From: UBA4416 sp048498515 | Lineage (GTDB): Bacteria; Bacteroidota; Bacteroidia; B-17B0; Aurantibacillaceae | DNA length: 64,000 nt | Assembly: GCA_048498515.1 (NCBI GenBank) | Contig: JBEHXV010000015.1 | Location: 1-64,000 of the forward strand | Reading direction: 5' to 3' | Shown: positions 60,903 to 64,000 of the stretch, piece after piece | How positions within the stretch are numbered: the first letter of the stretch is position 1 | Layout of the letters: every line of letters starts with the position of its first letter | Notes under the pieces: generated by a model | Databases searched by the model: none | What the model saw: only the letters and a program-made list of their open reading frames with translations | Told to the model about the DNA's origin: nothing | Position numbers and translations under genes: made by a program

Positions 60903-61148
60903 TTATGAGAGATGAGTTATAAGAGATGAGTTATGAGAAATCGTAACTCATTTTTTGTTGCCTATTCTTTACAAATTCGTATCCGAGAAGTGTTGTCGTT
61001 CTCGACTCCGCTCGAACTGACAGAATAGATATGAGTTATAAGAGATGAGTTATAAGAGATGAGTTATGAGAGATGAGTTATGAGAGATGAGTTATGAGAG
61101 ATGAGTTATAAGTACATCAACTCATAACTCATCTCTTATAACTCATAA
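60903..61148. repeat. 14-bp tandem repeat array with inverted end, plus one palindromic repeat
   Basis: Units atgagttataagag/atgagttatgagag are repeated six times at 61031-61112 with more at 60904-60940. An inverted block (actcataactcatctcttat, about 61120-61140) ends next to the iaaA stop. The array can fold into a long hairpin with that block. Between the two parts is a ttctcgactccgctcgaact palindromic arm (about 60990-61022). No gene is present. Confidence 0.85.
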
Positions 61149-62090
61149 CTACTTGTAAATTCCTATAAACAGCTCTCCGTCCGAAGATTTTTTAGCGCGG
61201 TACATGCCATCAGAATTAAATGGCAACTCAATGTTCCCATTCTTATCAATGGCTACCAATCCGCCCTCACCGCCAATTTTCACCAGCTTATCCATTACAA
61301 CCATATCGCAGGCTTCTTTTAAGGAAAGTCCTTTGTATTCCATTAAGCAGGAAATATCATAAGCCACTACCGATCGGATAAACAGTTCGCCATGGCCCGT
61401 GCAGCTAATGGCACAGGTGTTATTGTTGGCATAGGTACCCGCTCCAATAATGGGGCTATCGCCTACCCGGCCGTAATTTTTGTTGGTCATGCCGCCTGTG
61501 CTGGTGCCCGCTGCCAGGTTACCTTTCAAATCAATCGCAACAGCGCCTACCGTTCCGAATTTCTTTTCGCCATGTTCATGGTCGGTTTGTGTGTGGTCTA
61601 AAATAATGGAATCGCTTTTTAAGGCCTGCTGTAATTGTTCGTAACGCATTTGCACAAAAAAATAGGCATCATCGGCAAACTCCGTATTCACTTTCCTGGC
61701 AAACTCCATGGCACCGGCACCTGATAAAAACACATGTTCCGAATTTTCCATCACCGCTCGCGCCAGGCTTACCGGGTTTTTAATATTTGAAACCCCCGAT
61801 ACGGCGCCAGCTTTCAGGTCGCTGCCATTCATAAGGCTCGCGTCCATTTCGTGCTTGCCATTGTGGGTAAACACGGCGCCTTTCCCGGCATTGAACAAAG
61901 GGTTGTTTTCTAAAGAAACAATGGCCCGCTCTACCGCATCTAAGGCTGCGCCGCCATATTTTAAAATGGCCTCGCCCGCTTCAATGGCGTCTTTTAACGC
62001 TGTATTGTAAGCCAGTTCTTTTTCGGAGGTCATGGTGCTTTTTAAAATAGTACCCGCCCCACCGTGAATTGCGATCGCGTATTTGCTCAT
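61149..62090 (-). CDS. iaaA: Isoaspartyl peptidase/L-asparaginase (plant-type, Ntn hydrolase)
   Basis: A 313-residue Ntn hydrolase precursor. 'YAIAIHGGAGTI' at the N-terminus, 'GAALDAVERAIVSLENNPLFNAGKGAVF', and the autocleavage site at 'KKFGTVGAVAIDLKGNLAAGTSTGG' with the new N-terminal Thr at about residue 180. 'GRVGDSPIIGAGTYANN' and 'CTGHGELFIRSV' complete the active site. No signal peptide. It cleaves beta-aspartyl dipeptides; next to cphA and cphB the natural substrate is likely beta-Asp-Arg, giving Asp and Arg. Confidence 0.94.
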   Translation of the reverse strand: MSKYAIAIHGGAGTILKSTMTSEKELAYNTALKDAIEAGEAILKYGGAALDAVERAIVSLENNPLFNAGKGAVFTHNGKHEMDASLMNGSDLKAGAVSGVSNIKNPVSLARAVMENSEHVFLSGAGAMEFARKVNTEFADDAYFFVQMRYEQLQQALKSDSIILDHTQTDHEHGEKKFGTVGAVAIDLKGNLAAGTSTGGMTNKNYGRVGDSPIIGAGTYANNNTCAISCTGHGELFIRSVVAYDISCLMEYKGLSLKEACDMVVMDKLVKIGGEGGLVAIDKNGNIELPFNSDGMYRAKKSSDGELFIGIYK

Positions 62091-62135
62091 GTGTTTATGC
62101 TTTAGTGTTTACAATCAAAAAATTAGCCAGCAGCT

Positions 62136-63668
62136 TTACAATATTTCTTTGGGTACCAGCTTTCGCAAAGTTGTTCCAACCCGTTTTTTCTTTCCGGCTT
62201 CCTCGTCGGGATTATAATTCAATGTTGTTTCCCAGGCATTCTCAGGCTTGTAATCTTCTTCCATATGCTTTAAAACGCCCGCCGCAATTTTTGTGGAATG
62301 TACTACTGCAAAACATTCGGTATTAAAATTAGCGCTTCGTGGGTCAAGATTAAAGGTTCCTATCACCGTTTTATTCCCATCCACCACCATTGATTTGGCA
62401 TGCAAGCCAAAAATGGGTGCATAATTCAATTTCTTTTGCAAAGCGCCGGTCATGATCTTAAAACGGTCGGCCGCGTCGGGTTTAAATTCAAAGATGCGCA
62501 CTCCCGCTTCCAATAGTTTTTGACGGCATTTCTGATAGCCTGCAAAGGCTTCCAGGTTGTCGGTGGAAGAAAGGCTGTTGGTAAGGATCCGTACTTTTAC
62601 ACCACGTTTCACCGCGTCGCGGAACAAGCCTTCACCCAACTCTGTGGTAATTAAATAAGGCGATTGAATATCAATAGAGGTTTTAGCATTTTTGATGAGG
62701 TTAATGAGTGCGAAGGTGGTGACACCGCCTCCCGCTTTTCCTTTAAGCCTGTCGTATTTGCCGGGGATATCAGATACAAATTCTACCGTATCGAGCCAAA
62801 CCATTTCGCCCGAGCTTTGTATGGCTTTAAACGCCGCCGGAAGGTTCCTGATCTTTTCCCTGACCTGTGGCCAGAAATTTTCAGGATTGCAGGCATACTG
62901 GTGCAAGCGTTCAAATTTATCTTTGGCTTTAAAATCATTTCCGGGTTCTTCCACCAAATTGCTTACCGGCATGCTCAGGCTATCGCTCCAGAAATCTTCG
63001 AACGAATGTTCAATGCTTTTTGAGGCCTTTCCAAGCAACAACACATCCCGGTCGCGGAAATTATACTCGTGGTCATAATCAAAATATTCGTCGGCTATGT
63101 TGCGACCACCGGTAATGGAAACCCGGCCATCGACCGTGAATGTTTTGTTATGCATACGCTGGTTGGCACCAATAAAATCCTTATTGAATTTTGTGAGTTT
63201 TTGAAAAATGTTCTTTCCTAAATTTATGCCGGGATTATAAATTTTAATCTCAATGTTCTCATGCGAGTCCATGGTCAAAATTTCATGCGCCCCTGCTTCC
63301 ACCATAATATCATCTACCAGGATCCTTACTTTTACACCCCTGTCGGCGGCACGCACCAGGTAGTCGCAGGCTATGAGGCCAACATTATCGGTAGAGAAAA
63401 TAAAGTACTGTATATCGATCGTTTTTTCGGCATATTCGCTGAGCCAGGCCCTTGTTACCATGGAGCCGTCGCCGTCCTCCAACACATACACACCCGTTTT
63501 ATCATTCATGAGGTCAGCAACCGGTTCCAGTTCCTTCGACAAGGTGGTAGAACTATCGCGGTGGATGCTGGCACAAAAATCCTGCTTTTGTTCGGGGATC
63601 TCGTTCTTTTCGGAAGAACAGGACATGAGGAATAGGGTAATGAAAAAAACAGGTAATGGTAATTTCAT
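62136..63668 (-). CDS. Phospholipase D-family lipoprotein (cardiolipin synthase-like)
   Basis: A 510-residue lipoprotein (leader MKLPLPVFFITLFLMSC). Two HKD motifs: 'QRMHNKTFTVDGRVSITGGRN' and 'FGLHAKSMVVDGNKTVIGTFNLDPRS', each HxKxxxxD followed by a conserved G/N. 'IDIQYFIFSTDNVGLIACDYLVRAADRGVKVRILVDD' and 'TSIDIQSPYLI' are the typical strands. This fits the YmdC/ClsC-like group of cardiolipin synthase or phosphatidyltransferase enzymes. Lipid attachment with no TM segments places it at the outer or periplasmic face. Substrate not determinable here. Confidence 0.93.
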   Translation of the reverse strand: MKLPLPVFFITLFLMSCSSEKNEIPEQKQDFCASIHRDSSTTLSKELEPVADLMNDKTGVYVLEDGDGSMVTRAWLSEYAEKTIDIQYFIFSTDNVGLIACDYLVRAADRGVKVRILVDDIMVEAGAHEILTMDSHENIEIKIYNPGINLGKNIFQKLTKFNKDFIGANQRMHNKTFTVDGRVSITGGRNIADEYFDYDHEYNFRDRDVLLLGKASKSIEHSFEDFWSDSLSMPVSNLVEEPGNDFKAKDKFERLHQYACNPENFWPQVREKIRNLPAAFKAIQSSGEMVWLDTVEFVSDIPGKYDRLKGKAGGGVTTFALINLIKNAKTSIDIQSPYLITTELGEGLFRDAVKRGVKVRILTNSLSSTDNLEAFAGYQKCRQKLLEAGVRIFEFKPDAADRFKIMTGALQKKLNYAPIFGLHAKSMVVDGNKTVIGTFNLDPRSANFNTECFAVVHSTKIAAGVLKHMEEDYKPENAWETTLNYNPDEEAGKKKRVGTTLRKLVPKEIL

Positions 63669-63707
63669 ATTTTAAAATATTACTGCAAGTTATGAATATT
63701 ATCTCAC

Positions 63708-63885
63708 TTACTTTTTTCCTTGACGAAAAAAGTAACAAAAAAGTCAAGTCAAAACGATCCCTGCCCGCTCTTGCAATTTTTAAGTTTCGCAAACTGAAAA
63801 ACACTAAAGGTTTTTCAGGCTCAACTAAAAAAATTACAATTCACAGCTCGCCGGCTCCGCGTTTTGACAGGCCTGCGCACTCCAT
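63708..63885 (+). repeat. Modular intergenic repeat, leader type i, core type A
   Basis: The leader hairpin ttactttttt-ccttgacg-aaaaaagtaa is followed by 'caaaaaagtcaagtc' and the core hairpin ctgaaaaac-actaaag-gtttttcag (63794-63818). It ends cgttttgacaggcctgcgca. A frame (63656-63919) crosses it but is not conserved in the other copies. Confidence 0.88.
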
Positions 63886-64000
63886 TAAAAAAATTTTACT
63901 CTTAAAAATTGAGCGATAACGTAGCGCTTAATTTAGACTGTTTCCAGTTAATTATACACTTCAGATTCCATATCTTTATGCTATACTACTTACAACCATG
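63886..64000. other. AT-rich 3' edge, possible start of a further gene
   Basis: No gene is contained. The window ends at an ATG (63998-64000) that could open another gene, but there is no downstream sequence to test this. Confidence 0.2.

Noticed and set aside
61031..61112. CRISPR-like array
   Set aside because: Units are 14 bp, directly adjacent without spacers; no cas genes are present. It is a simple tandem repeat.
1..64000. tRNA or rRNA genes
   Set aside because: No cloverleaf with a TTCGA-type T-loop and CCA-compatible acceptor, and no rRNA-like stretch, was found on reading; the many cttcgac hits belong to intergenic palindromes.

Overview
The window is a stretch of a Bacteroidota chromosome, probably from the Sphingobacteriales/Flavobacteriales side and not a gut Bacteroides. 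The evidence is several secreted proteins with type IX secretion (T9SS) sorting domains, gldB, two TonB-dependent/BBP-type outer-membrane proteins, a DUF2911 and a DUF3127 protein, TAnnTTTG-type promoters, and palindromic repeats between genes. No rRNA, tRNA, IS element, prophage or CRISPR array was found. Gene content is mostly core or housekeeping, with a few accessory islands.

Layout. 1-13.6 kb: the 3' part of a giant gliding-motility-type adhesin, a TonB-dependent receptor, a GIY-YIG protein, threonine aldolase, and three tandem M43 metalloproteases (PKD plus T9SS sorting domain). 13.7-22.5 kb: a GT-C glycosyltransferase/PAP2 phosphatase/secreted-protein operon, fumarylacetoacetase, a TPR lipoprotein, T9SS cargo and a methyltransferase. 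22.6-36 kb: hydrolases, a DUF2911 protein, Tex, a SprT-like protein, gldB, an outer-membrane barrel, nadE, folB, a type I asparaginase and a DUF3127 protein with an SSB-like tail. 36.2-41.2 kb: an unusual four-gene operon of three signal-peptide/TPR/TM/coiled-coil proteins and one stand-alone SpoIIE-type PP2C phosphatase. 41.5-53.7 kb: nitroreductase, DsbA-like protein, HxlR regulator, MsrB-MsrA fusion, class V aminotransferase, DUF2461, MBL hydrolase, a second outer-membrane receptor, thioesterase, an AT-rich AbiV-like gene and mnmE. 54.3-63.7 kb: an ABC ATPase/membrane protein pair, then a cyanophycin locus (synthetase, cyanophycinase, isoaspartyl peptidase) and a phospholipase D-family lipoprotein.

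How the genes work together. The clearest unit is the cyanophycin locus: polymer synthesis, depolymerisation to beta-Asp-Arg, and dipeptide hydrolysis lie within 5 kb. The TPR/PP2C operon looks like a split version of the usual fused TPR-TM-SpoIIE phosphatase, with three candidate periplasmic sensors and one catalytic subunit. The secreted proteins with CTD sorting domains imply a working T9SS elsewhere in the genome, consistent with gldB here.

The most unusual non-coding signal is a family of roughly 150-220 bp modular intergenic repeats. At least eight full or partial copies occur here. Two leader types (i and ii) are combined with three core types (A, B, C). The hairpin arms change in sequence between copies while pairing is kept, and one copy lies between the arms of a different palindromic repeat. 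I know of no description of this family. Coordinates of short sites were counted by hand and may be off by a base or two.
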